From: Stramenopiles sp. TOSAG23-2 | Taxonomy: Eukaryota > Sar | Direction of reading: 5' to 3' | DNA: 21,905 nt | Assembly: GCA_900128395.1 (NCBI GenBank) | Contig: LT649524.1 | Span: 1 to 21,905 of the forward strand | Shown: positions 9,401 through 16,630 of the stretch, in pieces | How the letters are laid out: each line of letters opens with the position of its first letter | How positions within the stretch are numbered: position 1 is the first letter of the stretch | Made by a program: the position numbers and the translations under genes | Notes under the pieces: generated by a model | The model's database searches: none | What the model saw: the letters and a program-made list of their open reading frames with translations, nothing else | Told to the model about the DNA's origin: nothing

Positions 9401-12400
9401 ACCCATCCCAACTAGCATGCAATGTTTGTACTTGTTCCTTTAAATTCCAGATTATTTTCCAAAACACCTTTTGTTTTAATGAGGATGCAAGTTTGAAAAC
9501 ATTAATTAAATACGTGTTGAGGATATTCTTAAAAAGCCAGTTTAACTTCGTCTGTTTTAAGAGATAGCTAGCTTCCCGAGGAAAATCATTATCACCGCGA
9601 TGGGACAAAACAAGCATTTCAAACATGACGAAAAAATGCCACATTATGCTAGATTCAGCCTTCATACTTAAACGATGATCAATTTCAAGAAACTCTTCAA
9701 AGTTATCAAAAGCTTCGATATCACCGCTAGTACTAAATTTAGACTCCGCATCTGGCCGTAATGGATTGTAGCCCCACTTTTCTGAACCGGCATTTTCTGT
9801 AATAGATGCCATACGGCGTTTTAAAAGCATCCTTGCAGCTGTTCCAATGCGTCGTGTCATCGTAATAGTACCTAGTGCGCGTATCACAACACGCCGCATG
9901 ATCCTTTTTGACAATAAATTACTTTTGTCAAAAGTTAATAGCTCCTCCGAGCCAAGTTCTTTTGCAACAATAAATTTCATTCCTTCCGGTGAATCCACAT
10001 CCGTCAAATAATCAATTGCAGAGAAAATAGCACCTTGAAACACTTTTGTACCCATGTTTTTTTGCAACGTTTTAAAAAGTGTTGCAAGCCCTTCGTCATC
10101 GTAACATGTATCAATTCCATATATAATGGCTAAAATTAAATGTCGGACTGGGTGAGACATAGTTTGCCAATCATTGTCAAAATCCATACCAAGTCCAGAT
10201 GCTTTAAATACCCTAAATTCGGTATCTTCATCTAGAATATACAACATGCTTGGCGGCATTAATCGCAACTGGCATAGTATTCTCATCGGTAAAAGACTTT
10301 CCGCATCCATTTCTTCATTATTTTCATTACCATCGGGTGACAATTTTGGATTGGAGTGACTGTCATGAACTGCAAGCTCGGCTAAACATGCTAAACTGTG
10401 CGAAGTTCCCATGATGCTCTCTGCTACTTCATGTACAAACGATTCTGCAAGTGCTTTTGCTAAAAAAATATTGTTTTTGTTGGAAGATGGTCGATTTGCA
10501 GATTTTTTGTAAGTTTCCCACGGGACGCCAATATATATAAATAGTATATTATCTGTTAATGTGTTTTCAGGGCTATCTGTATACGATGATATTGCAGAAT
10601 AGCCTTCGCCATGAGCTCGATCAACAACCATTTCATTATCAGGAACAATTAAAATACTTGTGCTTTTTATATACTGTTCAATATCATCATTAGCAACAAT
10701 GCTCCTTGATGAACCAACGCTATCTTTGTTCATTTTTACCCAAGAGGACATTTCTTTTTCAATATCAGCTTCATTATTTGATAAAAATGCTTCAGCAACT
10801 TTAAGTATTTTCTTTACATAATTTTCTCCATTGGCATCGTTTATAAATGATCGCAATGTACCTTCAATAGACAGATTGTTCTTGTTTATTTTCTCAGCAG
10901 CGTCTTCAACAAATGTTATGCTATCATGTATGACTTTTAATACGTACTTTCCAAGATTAGTATCTTGAGTAATAAGTACCTTCTTCTGCAACTTAGCCAA
11001 TTTTGTTGACATTTTTCTTTGCTCCGACGGCAACTTGCATTTCTTTGCTCCAATCCAACTTTGTCCTGAAGTTTGCATAGTTGGGCTCAGCAACTTGTGG
11101 TCGGCGCCATATGCAGCTATAGATGATAGATGATTTATTTGTATGCTATAAATTGAATAAATTCCATAGGTCCATCCACCAATTACAGTTGCAGCAACTG
11201 CTGAACCAGACGCTCCTGTAAGTCTTAGGAAAATAATTCCGCCTAAAAGACCAGCAATGATACCATAGACAAGGCCCACTAGCCTGGCTCCAGTCCAATT
11301 GGATGCGGACGTACTCATGAAGAGTTTATTAAATAATGCAAATATTAAACCTACATATCCAAAACATCCAATGGTAAAAATTACAATAGGATGTTGCGCT
11401 CCAAATTCGCCTTTATATGCAGTTTGAGAATGCCAAATGCATAGCCCAAGAGTAAAGAAATAACAAATGATAGCTAAAAACGACAAATTTCTAACTTCTG
11501 AAAAGTAAATTTTTTTCTTGTGTTCAAAGCGCTCTTGTATAAGGTTACCAATACTGCCATCGGATGCTGCTTCCGCTTTGTTATATGTGCGTCCTTTGAA
11601 TGTTGTGTTAAAAGATGTAATCTTAGGAACAACAAGTTCTAAATATGCACTGGTTAACATCAAGAATACAGTTGCCCAAAGCATCCCTTGTGTATAACCG
11701 CTTGTTGGGTCGCCAACAAATAAAAATGCCCCACGACCAGAAAATAAGAAAGCAAAGCGATCTAAAAAGATAAAGATAAAATAACACATTCCGTACAACA
11801 TTTCAGGCCCTTCAAAATCGAACAAAATACCACCTCGTATACCAATATCCGTCATTTGCTTCACAGTAACTGCACCAATTGCTTCTTTCAAAGTGCTATC
11901 CCAGTCACTCGAAAATGGTTGTGTATTTGCTTCCTTGCTGGATTGCAAGCAATACCATTTCATCAATAAATGTTCTTTAGCAAATAATTTTGCCCGTTGT
12001 GCAACCGCACGTGATTGGACAGGGTCAAGATAATCCACGCATGGATTAATTGGAAACCATTTTGGTAGCTTTAGGACAAATTGACTCCTTCGCTTTATTG
12101 CTTTTTCAACTTGCAAACAAAAATATTGTCGCAAGTCATGCTTTCGCTTTGCTTCTAGTTTTTTTGCTGCAGATGGATCAACTGCATCATTATTAGTAGC
12201 AGCATTTCCAGGTTGCAATTCTGGGCGTTCACGGCAAAACGTAGCTGCCCACTCATCTAGCTGTTTTTGACTTGGTACACTAAGATTATTAAAAGATTGA
12301 GATCTCGCATAACATATACGTCGAAAGAAAATTATCATCATGACGTCGACTAAAAATATAAACCCAATATATGTTGGTGCTATCCACTCCGTACCAAATC

Positions 12401-15400
12401 TATTATCCCCTTTTGATCCTTGAATTAACAAACTTGGAATTGCCAAAACAGCTGATGCGAAGAGTAAGACCCTTCCCCCACTTGACATCCATACGGGGTG
12501 GATACGAATGGTAGTCAATGCAGCAAGCATTAATAAATATGTTCCAAAGCCAAATGAATAACCAAAAAAATAAAGTGCATATATAAAATTTTGCATGTAC
12601 AAACCACAGACAATGGAACACATGGTAGCGCCTAGCAGCATCATTATACAGCCCATCATCACTCGCTCTGTCACTGTTACAATAGCAACATCAAATGAAT
12701 ATTGAAACATATAGTACGATCCCACACGCCCAATTGAAGCATTTACTGCACCACAAATAACAAATGCCAACAACATTGCAACACTCGCAATTGATTTTTC
12801 ATCATCTGACATTGCCATTGATGCAAAAAGGCCATCCCCTGTTGTTAAAACCAAACAAATTTCCAATAATGTACTAATGGAGAAAAACATACCAGATGCA
12901 TATTTAGAATATTTCGATTCTTCATCTTTAATCTCTTTCTTCTTTGGTTTAAATATGAAAGATGGTGGTTCTTCCTGAACCATTTGAGACCGGATGTATT
13001 CATACAACAGCTTCCCCGTCTCTCTACGCGACATGTCAAATGCACAATTAATAACATCTTCATCCAACCCAATCATCTCGATCAAAACGACAATGATATC
13101 CGCATCACGTATTGGAAATGCATCCATATCTCGCACTGATATATTCATTTCGCTAATTGCAACCATACGCATTGCACATAGCAAATGAAGCTGAATTGCC
13201 AATATATCATCTATCATAGGGACGCCTTCCCTTGTACATCTAGTTATTTCACCAATTAAACGATTCAATTGCCTCATATCTTCCTCCTTCCAACATGCAC
13301 GCTTAACCAGATGAACCAACACATCAAGCAATTTTTTATCGATTGAATTCAAATCATCGCGAGATACATCACTTGGTACAGTTGTAACTATGTTCTCAAT
13401 GACTAGGCCAAACGGAATGGTACCCCACCGTTTTGCCCGTTGTTTGCTATTGACTGTATCTAGTAAAAAATGATCCGCTTCATCCCTTATACCCCTTGCC
13501 AATTCTATTAAGACTCTTTCTATCATTTTATTATGATGTCTCTTTTTTGTTTTATGAATGACACGAGATGTTCGATGTACCATCATAGCAAGTTCTTCAT
13601 ACGATGCATTTTTTATTTGATTATAAATTCTATCCGGTAAAAGAGGAGATTTTGCTTTTTTCAACTTTTTTGATCCCAGCAATTCCAATAATACACATTC
13701 CGGATGATCAAACCCTCTAGCTTGTGCATAGGAATGTAAAACTGCTTCCACTGGATTAACATGTGAACTTGATATAAAAATATGTATTCCGTAGGGTGTA
13801 ACTTCATGTAAAGAGAAAAATCGTCTGCTACGCCCACGTCCATTTTCAACTGTAGAAAAAGCCCTTGGATATGCACTCCATAGATGAACTTTTTTGTACA
13901 CTCCATCAGCACTGGTTTCAGTTAATTCACGTCTAAGATCGGCAACTAGTTTGCTTACAGTTAAGATTGGGGATAGGGCTGTTTGAATATCATGATTTGC
14001 ACCCAAGTATATTGCATCTAGTTCTTTTAAAATTTCGTTAAATGTTGGTGAATATTCTTTTTTTTTTACATTTTTCCAATCACTGCCAACATAAACTTCT
14101 CTTTCTGTCTGTTCGGAAAGGTTTCCTAAGCAATTATTGGAACGGAGTAAACGAAGCAAGCCAAGCACTTCTTCAAAATCATTCATAGTACATCGTGTTC
14201 CAAATTCTTTTTGTCCACCACAATCTTTCACTGGCGAATCGACTGCATATATATTGTCAAGCATGTGTGCAGATTTTATTAATTTCTCGGTATTTTTTTT
14301 CTTAATGCCATCTTTCTTTATCACTTCTTCTTTTTTGTCCTCGTGCTCCTCCTCCCCTTCTTCTTCTTCTTCTTCTTCTTCTCCTTCTCCAATATCTTGT
14401 AAACCATCATCATTTATAGTGTTCAAAAATAGCATAGGTTTTTCTAGTTGGTTTGGGGCAAAACCAGGATCGTTCTCTAATTGGTGCCAAGAACTTCTAC
14501 CGCTGCTAGTTGAAGAAGATCTAGATGATTTAGTTGACATAGACATATAATCATAGCTACTTCCACGACGGCGTACGCTACTTTGCACATTACCACCATT
14601 GCCGGCATGAGCTGACCAATGTCGACTATGGCGACCACCTTGTTTTTGTGGTGACTCAGGTGTTTGAGAAAGAAACGACCATCTGCGATGCGTCTTTTTC
14701 TGTCCTAACTTTCCTTCCGGAGAAAATTTTGTCATATTTGCTTCTTTAATCACAGCCACTACAGGTTTAATCTTAAGCGGAGAAGCATCTTCGTCTTCTT
14801 TCTTCAACTTGTAGTTATACTCCTGGTCCGTTAAAGCAGTGGTTAATCCAGCTATTAATTCTCTTGTATCTACAGTGTAATTGTTATTATTGTCAGGCCT
14901 AAGGCATGTTTCCGGGTTCCATTTCCGGGTTACTTGACTGCTACTCGCAACAGACGTATAACCACGATTTTTAATTAAATTCCGTACTCTATCACCAATG
15001 GATTTCCCAACGCCTTCTGTCAACATATCGACAACTGAAAGGATGGCACTTCCACTTTTACTGGCGTCATTAAAAACCGCTTTTGGATCTGTAAATGTTG
15101 GATCTGTACATATTGTACATGCCATTTGGATGTCACCAGCCCATGAACGGCGAAAAAAACGTTTTATGGCGCTAGGATCGATGCAATCCTCATTACTAAA
15201 AACTTCTAAACCAATGACTACAAAATTTTGACGTCGAGATGTCACATCTTTCAAAAGTCTCGTTAAATTTTGTATATTATTGTATCGCTCGCCAAAAAAT
15301 GGTTTCAAATTACCATCCATATCCATTGTAGGATTATACATTACAATACCATCTACCGTATTTTGTATATCAAAATTATCATTTGCAAATGATGAAGCTG

Positions 15401-15743
15401 CATCTTCTACCAAAATTATTTTATTAACATCATTCTCTTTTAGATACAATTCTATATCCTGAAACATTTGAAAGACCCATTGTTGGCCTTTCTTATTTGC
15501 AGCAATATCAACTTGCGTAATCAACACACCATCATACTCTGTTTTAAAAATTTCTTCAATAGTATGATGATTTAATTCATCTTCGTCTAATGCTAACATT
15601 GAAAATTCACCAACAAAAAGGGGAGGTTTATCTTCATCCGTTAATTTTCCTGCTCCACCTGTCAACTTCGATTTGCTAAGAGCATATTGATGCACTAACC
15701 GTTTAATGCCATTTATATTCATATTTGATTTAAGAATAGCCAT
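3474..15743 (-). CDS. Giant 4089-aa PelG-like/PelF-like (GT4) polysaccharide synthase fused to PH and RhoGEF domains
   Basis: One uninterrupted ORF runs from ATG 15743-15741 to TGA 3476-3474. Order by residue: 38-275 alternating beta/alpha region; 370-430 Ser/Arg-rich and 449-470 Glu-rich disordered segments; 945-1540 twelve hydrophobic helices in two sets of six; 1540-2290 unrecognised; 2298-2405 PH; 2905-3440 PelF-type GT4; 3500-3625 coiled coil; 3695-3895 DH (RhoGEF); 3905-4062 PH-like. In bacteria PelF (cytosolic GT4) and PelG (12-TM) make and move the Pel exopolysaccharide across the inner membrane. Having both here suggests a membrane synthase/exporter using a UDP-sugar, with the GEF facing the cytosol. 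There is no signal peptide, and no intron is needed over 12 kb. Large fungal GT4 synthases are the nearest analogues I recall. The substrate is unknown, and I am less sure of the PelG match than of the GT4, PH and DH calls. Confidence 0.9.
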   Translation of the reverse strand: MAILKSNMNINGIKRLVHQYALSKSKLTGGAGKLTDEDKPPLFVGEFSMLALDEDELNHHTIEEIFKTEYDGVLITQVDIAANKKGQQWVFQMFQDIELYLKENDVNKIILVEDAASSFANDNFDIQNTVDGIVMYNPTMDMDGNLKPFFGERYNNIQNLTRLLKDVTSRRQNFVVIGLEVFSNEDCIDPSAIKRFFRRSWAGDIQMACTICTDPTFTDPKAVFNDASKSGSAILSVVDMLTEGVGKSIGDRVRNLIKNRGYTSVASSSQVTRKWNPETCLRPDNNNNYTVDTRELIAGLTTALTDQEYNYKLKKEDEDASPLKIKPVVAVIKEANMTKFSPEGKLGQKKTHRRWSFLSQTPESPQKQGGRHSRHWSAHAGNGGNVQSSVRRRGSSYDYMSMSTKSSRSSSTSSGRSSWHQLENDPGFAPNQLEKPMLFLNTINDDGLQDIGEGEEEEEEEEGEEEHEDKKEEVIKKDGIKKKNTEKLIKSAHMLDNIYAVDSPVKDCGGQKEFGTRCTMNDFEEVLGLLRLLRSNNCLGNLSEQTEREVYVGSDWKNVKKKEYSPTFNEILKELDAIYLGANHDIQTALSPILTVSKLVADLRRELTETSADGVYKKVHLWSAYPRAFSTVENGRGRSRRFFSLHEVTPYGIHIFISSSHVNPVEAVLHSYAQARGFDHPECVLLELLGSKKLKKAKSPLLPDRIYNQIKNASYEELAMMVHRTSRVIHKTKKRHHNKMIERVLIELARGIRDEADHFLLDTVNSKQRAKRWGTIPFGLVIENIVTTVPSDVSRDDLNSIDKKLLDVLVHLVKRACWKEEDMRQLNRLIGEITRCTREGVPMIDDILAIQLHLLCAMRMVAISEMNISVRDMDAFPIRDADIIVVLIEMIGLDEDVINCAFDMSRRETGKLLYEYIRSQMVQEEPPSFIFKPKKKEIKDEESKYSKYASGMFFSISTLLEICLVLTTGDGLFASMAMSDDEKSIASVAMLLAFVICGAVNASIGRVGSYYMFQYSFDVAIVTVTERVMMGCIMMLLGATMCSIVCGLYMQNFIYALYFFGYSFGFGTYLLMLAALTTIRIHPVWMSSGGRVLLFASAVLAIPSLLIQGSKGDNRFGTEWIAPTYIGFIFLVDVMMIIFFRRICYARSQSFNNLSVPSQKQLDEWAATFCRERPELQPGNAATNNDAVDPSAAKKLEAKRKHDLRQYFCLQVEKAIKRRSQFVLKLPKWFPINPCVDYLDPVQSRAVAQRAKLFAKEHLLMKWYCLQSSKEANTQPFSSDWDSTLKEAIGAVTVKQMTDIGIRGGILFDFEGPEMLYGMCYFIFIFLDRFAFLFSGRGAFLFVGDPTSGYTQGMLWATVFLMLTSAYLELVVPKITSFNTTFKGRTYNKAEAASDGSIGNLIQERFEHKKKIYFSEVRNLSFLAIICYFFTLGLCIWHSQTAYKGEFGAQHPIVIFTIGCFGYVGLIFALFNKLFMSTSASNWTGARLVGLVYGIIAGLLGGIIFLRLTGASGSAVAATVIGGWTYGIYSIYSIQINHLSSIAAYGADHKLLSPTMQTSGQSWIGAKKCKLPSEQRKMSTKLAKLQKKVLITQDTNLGKYVLKVIHDSITFVEDAAEKINKNNLSIEGTLRSFINDANGENYVKKILKVAEAFLSNNEADIEKEMSSWVKMNKDSVGSSRSIVANDDIEQYIKSTSILIVPDNEMVVDRAHGEGYSAISSYTDSPENTLTDNILFIYIGVPWETYKKSANRPSSNKNNIFLAKALAESFVHEVAESIMGTSHSLACLAELAVHDSHSNPKLSPDGNENNEEMDAESLLPMRILCQLRLMPPSMLYILDEDTEFRVFKASGLGMDFDNDWQTMSHPVRHLILAIIYGIDTCYDDEGLATLFKTLQKNMGTKVFQGAIFSAIDYLTDVDSPEGMKFIVAKELGSEELLTFDKSNLLSKRIMRRVVIRALGTITMTRRIGTAARMLLKRRMASITENAGSEKWGYNPLRPDAESKFSTSGDIEAFDNFEEFLEIDHRLSMKAESSIMWHFFVMFEMLVLSHRGDNDFPREASYLLKQTKLNWLFKNILNTYLINVFKLASSLKQKVFWKIIWNLKEQVQTLHASWDGLDRTIFFGESHKLFCVLDESVRLCRVGYFDKTRTGNTVVRQYEQLRNKIISGNQKFGSAYLPKGEEIVKKTKAALMSETFYAERNDGGSKLPFGRLEKQIIYKKGKVEQEKFFEYSHEYEICPSGVEIVDNQGLLIEKEFYDKEGRIIKANIFKRRHGMFKVGHDSKHYGKKKAGDNSKQEELLTMGWFECRTIRRYGYSRWSKRFFVLPPNGPLFYYRSDVAFRDDSKAFESKFDLTGLVWKDHSGRHKNNGIPFSSLYSLRDKRDILQFMIKSTVESMNWRAKIEEGIKIAFKEHRSEMLKIKLSPEEALAMRKSKMRASKKDEEMSKNRGGIAGLGAHKFSVTSKRSVITMTDKSNQEIEDELNDMVEIKASYFHDESHHPARSYAYRSVYECKRDNWTLVVNHHHTKDGERFLTSRVQSVMFRWDNDIFLTKFTYRHAKEPSTKTVKLTRERIEVPDEEETEKKDRSSKRSSVKNRFNSMMRKSKNFMNELSEEFTDAINVNSTTLSGDLSRSSRKFSKVSFHNRGLSMRQRSATEGMSAKKKTLTRNLSRDEKKQHKKTLGHTTSQLKLVDTAAERQTAYRRRRKTKEITYEIEHEIPSFVKDDPYGLIGVNENLLKDNFSQKESASNVYNDDIALYSLQRLQQHRSWKTCYLKKSRKIHFKTGNKRTGVKRTSLWEMWNTEHGKLAGIHCQLLDEFLLRDEPTLKDYWKLRDSCKTDDAVDALRKDMGGILSATYIKPLPGVRSRLAMRLSDLEIMGRGGESINIAQNTKKTSDDGEDEDKSFTHLRVLGLDSGTWPMDGGGVASCRRDVVMHVQNVAWNMVAEVGNDMKVVQKSYQVEENVETINFVPLWGNDFGSPYETVRGDQPVCKMQMEVYKTTDDVIKTYFVPMVQKLAVGCAKSVFTEVEVASYTQNFVNLWTYFQHFDWQTSWEHKLVRQAWMKQWKVLHDVMVANAEGQHPMMTCEDPQLEDFNMALSLFIHFLEILSCPLPDYDIPVAHATHHGIQTILAVVAKEKRGTSLAVWDHGVLWRERLRAISGFRGFPLFARNALIGLNRLCVHVVFNSADCIVPCCETNVSWEAWMGSLRGNNGLEVMMRRKIFPVINGMETNRFVVLRDNEAQLPTVVMLSHVYELKGVKDAIQAAAIIVNVYKITKYRLKIYGSLDKDVAYTSECRDLISSNNLGSNVFLCGFGNAKLVLTEGWIFLNSSLSEGLPLALGEAGLAGLPVVCTDVGGSKEVVTGPGGVFGAIVPPRRPDKIAIAQLEVMAMLGPIGKLVEEEASGVPSKTFADFAGKQESDWINRMEKVRKLRRKVGMKFREHVQRYFTAKRYIDEHTATLWVSAWMKQQRDKRNPNLNVQQSKADKTAHIIALLKESKIKLDKEERIEASEYSVRMIEHELELFAKSMNERIEDLNHALRNNNIKDESIDGTITSLKEVSVNVQNDIKKVQGDVSNLKSILSTMGRVEEDFITIQKKIEEEEEEKRLRQERKQIEKEESKGISKEDVIAEVEEGKEEGEESGKVGVENKKEGEEPHTFRKRGLTIKVGSDAPATTTTIHGGTDQNILGEMTPISMQKRSLLVNEVVKFEQAFLNDIETAWEIYFKPLCDIKLEDEHISNPKSLSHRLHLWLNNFRHVIRIHKGFINSLDDAGISDNAELASKVVGELILDLIPAFRHHVTYTMKFKNLLDRMSTLCKGEEKQIAYRVFYEADANTKSKMNLFSYLYLPISHVVNFAAKIEVIFDFTPKFHDDYDNWLEAYEQIKVLSTQVDRWKDMCEILKDKSLVQYEFGFDADILSNHVYQTVARVKIMEDIEGVEKDGAYCLYVFKDILVLAKVIDDNKRKKVIKLIRLDDNFVAETFENKNSIFCLRLKPSVGESSNWTFQILVDDDDSNGKEETKELKREITHLAVHFDNKRIESKSTFRQYMRLGKNKGWSHAFLKIKSAKNLMGGSVAKKRSESDVVTNKAFV
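3558..4031 (-). other. C-terminal PH-like domain following DH
   Basis: Residues about 3905-4062. Strand-rich sequence includes GAYCLYVFKDILVLAKVIDD, FCLRLKP and NWTFQILVDD, with a late helix containing W4055 (KNKGWSHAFLKI). A DH domain is almost always followed by a PH domain, which supports this. An Asp-rich insertion (DDDDSNGKEETKEL) separates the last strand from the helix. Confidence 0.6.
4059..4661 (-). other. RhoGEF (DH) domain
   Basis: Residues about 3695-3895. CR1 is seen as RSLLVNEVVKFEQAFLNDIE, ending in YFKPL, the usual 'NELxxTExxYxxDL...Y..PL' pattern. A middle helix has AFRHHVTYTMKFKN. CR3 is seen as YLYLPISHVVNFAAKIEVIF, matching the 'LxxPxQRLxRYxLLL' helix but with S-H-V-V-N in place of Q-R-L-x-R-Y, then TPKFHDDYDNWLEAYEQI. 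DH domains load GTP on Rho-family GTPases. The CR3 substitutions leave open whether exchange activity is retained. Confidence 0.75.
4869..5246 (-). other. Coiled-coil linker between GT4 and RhoGEF modules
   Basis: Residues about 3500-3625 are rich in Glu, Lys and heptad hydrophobics (RMIEHELELFAKSMNERIED; KKIEEEEEEKRLRQERKQIE). It could drive dimerisation of the synthase or act as a spacer for the C-terminal GEF. Confidence 0.7.
5424..7031 (-). other. PelF-like GT4 glycosyltransferase domain
   Basis: Residues about 2905-3440. The start has DSGTWPMDGGGVASC (W2916), matching the PelF-type 'GTYPYVRGGVSSW' signature. HHGIQTI and WDHGVLWRER (W3144-R3153) correspond to the PelF 'EHGIYLRER' segment, and FPVINGME (F3221) to the GT4 'IPNGID' motif. 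The donor-binding half has LSHVYELKG and the GT4 retaining EX7E motif SEGLPLALGEA (E3332, E3340) followed by GLPVVCTDVGG. All key positions look intact, so the enzyme is probably active. PelF uses a UDP-amino sugar; the donor here cannot be read from sequence. Confidence 0.85.
8529..8852 (-). other. Internal PH domain of the giant protein
   Basis: Residues about 2298-2405 follow the PH pattern: MGWFECR (M2300), then RWSKRFFVLPPNGPLFYYRS, then a C-terminal helix with the invariant Trp (ESMNWRAKIEEGI, W2396). Basic residues in the beta1-beta2 area suit phosphoinositide binding at the cytosolic membrane face. It lies between the membrane region and the GT4 domain. Confidence 0.8.
11124..12911 (-). 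other. Twelve-helix PelG-like membrane region
   Basis: Residues about 945-1540 hold six hydrophobic helices (952 to about 1145), a soluble loop of about 170 residues, and six more (about 1315 to 1535, the last near W1524). Helix 7 and the following segment (LYGMCYFIFIFLDRFAFLFS, then YTQGMLWATVFLMLTSAYLE) resemble my memory of PelG, where a helix with an 'IDKFLFWF'-like end is followed by an 'AMFLAYLSIIPGLALF'-like helix. Twelve helices is also the count for PelG and PST-type flippases. The inferred role is passage of the growing glycan across the membrane. Confidence 0.6.
14358..14390. repeat. Imperfect (TTC)n/(CTC)n tract coding a Glu run
   Basis: The + strand reads repeated TTC and CTC triplets. 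On the coding - strand they are GAG and GAA codons of the acidic segment (residues about 449-470) of the giant protein. This is a triplet-slippage tract inside a predicted disordered linker. Confidence 0.7.
14919..15632 (-). other. N-terminal alpha/beta region of the giant protein, possibly barrel-like
   Basis: Residues about 38-275 show regularly spaced hydrophobic strands: PLFVGEFSML, YDGVLITQVDI, KIILVEDA, VDGIVMYNP, FVVIGLEVF and MACTICTDP. The alternation with helices and the strand-end Asp and Glu residues recall half of a TIM barrel, as in glycoside-hydrolase domains. No catalytic signature was identified, so this is a fold guess only. It ends before the Ser/Arg-rich linker. Confidence 0.3.
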
Positions 15744-15843
15744 GTCAACCGTACATAATTTCTTAATACTTAAACTTTTTCAATAATATTATTACTAATT
15801 GATATTACACATCCAGGATCACCAATGAGTATACCGTTAAGTA

Positions 15844-16311
15844 TTATGTATTTCTATTATTATTATTATTATTATTATCATTGTCCATTTCTAGTTCCTC
15901 ACTTAAATTTAATAACATTTTTGCATCATTTTTAAATGAGTCCGCCTCGTCGATCGTACCAAAATATTTTACAACTTTCTTTACTTTAGACAATCTAACT
16001 TTGAGATCCTCTGTTGATAAAAATTTTAATTTTTCTTCCATTTTGGAGTCAATGGATGCAGGTGTATTAACATTATACAATCCATGAAAAGAATGTTTTT
16101 TATCACTTAAATTTTCTAAACCATGTTTTGCTAAAATATCTTTCTTTTTCTTTTCATCTTCAATAATTTTTTCAAAGGATTTCAATGCTTCTTTTCTTTC
16201 TAAATATTTGGACCAATTATAGAAAACAATAAGAATCCCTGTGATTGTTAAGAAAAATGTTAACGATGCATAATATCTACCTTCGTTATGATATGCATAT
16301 TGTTCATCCAT
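15844..16311 (-). CDS. Small single-pass membrane protein with coiled-coil tail (155 aa)
   Basis: The ATG at 16311-16309 is preceded on the - strand by a (CAA)n leader; the stop is TAA 15846-15844. Residues 1-13 are polar, about 14-34 form one membrane helix (YYASLTFFLTITGILIVFYN), and about 35-65 are a highly charged helix (ERKEALKSFEKIIEDEKKKK). The rest is soluble, with FGTIDEADSFKNDAKMLLNL near the end and a terminal Asn run encoded by (ATT)n on the + strand. Without a signal peptide it would be an N-out or organelle-inserted anchor. It lies 100 bp upstream of the giant gene on the same strand, but co-regulation is only a guess. No family is recognised. Confidence 0.75.
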   Translation of the reverse strand: MDEQYAYHNEGRYYASLTFFLTITGILIVFYNWSKYLERKEALKSFEKIIEDEKKKKDILAKHGLENLSDKKHSFHGLYNVNTPASIDSKMEEKLKFLSTEDLKVRLSKVKKVVKYFGTIDEADSFKNDAKMLLNLSEELEMDNDNNNNNNNRNT

Positions 16312-16315
16312 TTTT

Positions 16316-16329
16316 GTTGTTGTTGTTGT
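16316..16329 (-). promoter_or_regulatory. (CAA)n leader of the 155-aa gene
   Basis: The - strand reads about four to five CAA units ending four A's before the ATG at 16311. A TATA-like TTTATAAT lies just upstream (16339-16332), but so close to the ATG that it may simply be AT-rich leader. The same kind of leader precedes the + strand gene at 17168. Confidence 0.5.
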
Positions 16330-16577
16330 ATTATTATAAAAGGAAGTTGATGGTGGTATTTTAGGGATGGGGAGAAAAATTAATTTTTAAAAGTTAAACA
16401 AACGAAAAGATGTGTTATATGAATTAAAAGTATGTTAACAATGATGAAAATATGATTATGATTGATATTTGTTGCAGATGTAATATGATAAAATGTGTAT
16501 ATATATAGATACAAATTGTTTTGTTTTGTTTTTTCATCACTACTTGTGCAATTTTATGATGATGAGGAGTGCAGGAC

Positions 16578-16630
16578 ACAATTTTTTAGGCACAGCAGAT
16601 AGAATTCTGTGCCTAATTCATAAAAATTGT
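16578..16630. repeat. Imperfect inverted repeat / hairpin
   Basis: The inner arms TTAGGCACAG (16586-16595) and CTGTGCCTAA (16607-16616) are perfect inverted repeats around an 11-nt loop. The outer arms ACAATTTTT (16578-16586) and AAAAATTGT (16622-16630) also pair, leaving a small asymmetric bulge (16617-16621). It could be a relic MITE tip, a small structured RNA or a cruciform-forming element. Confidence 0.8.
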
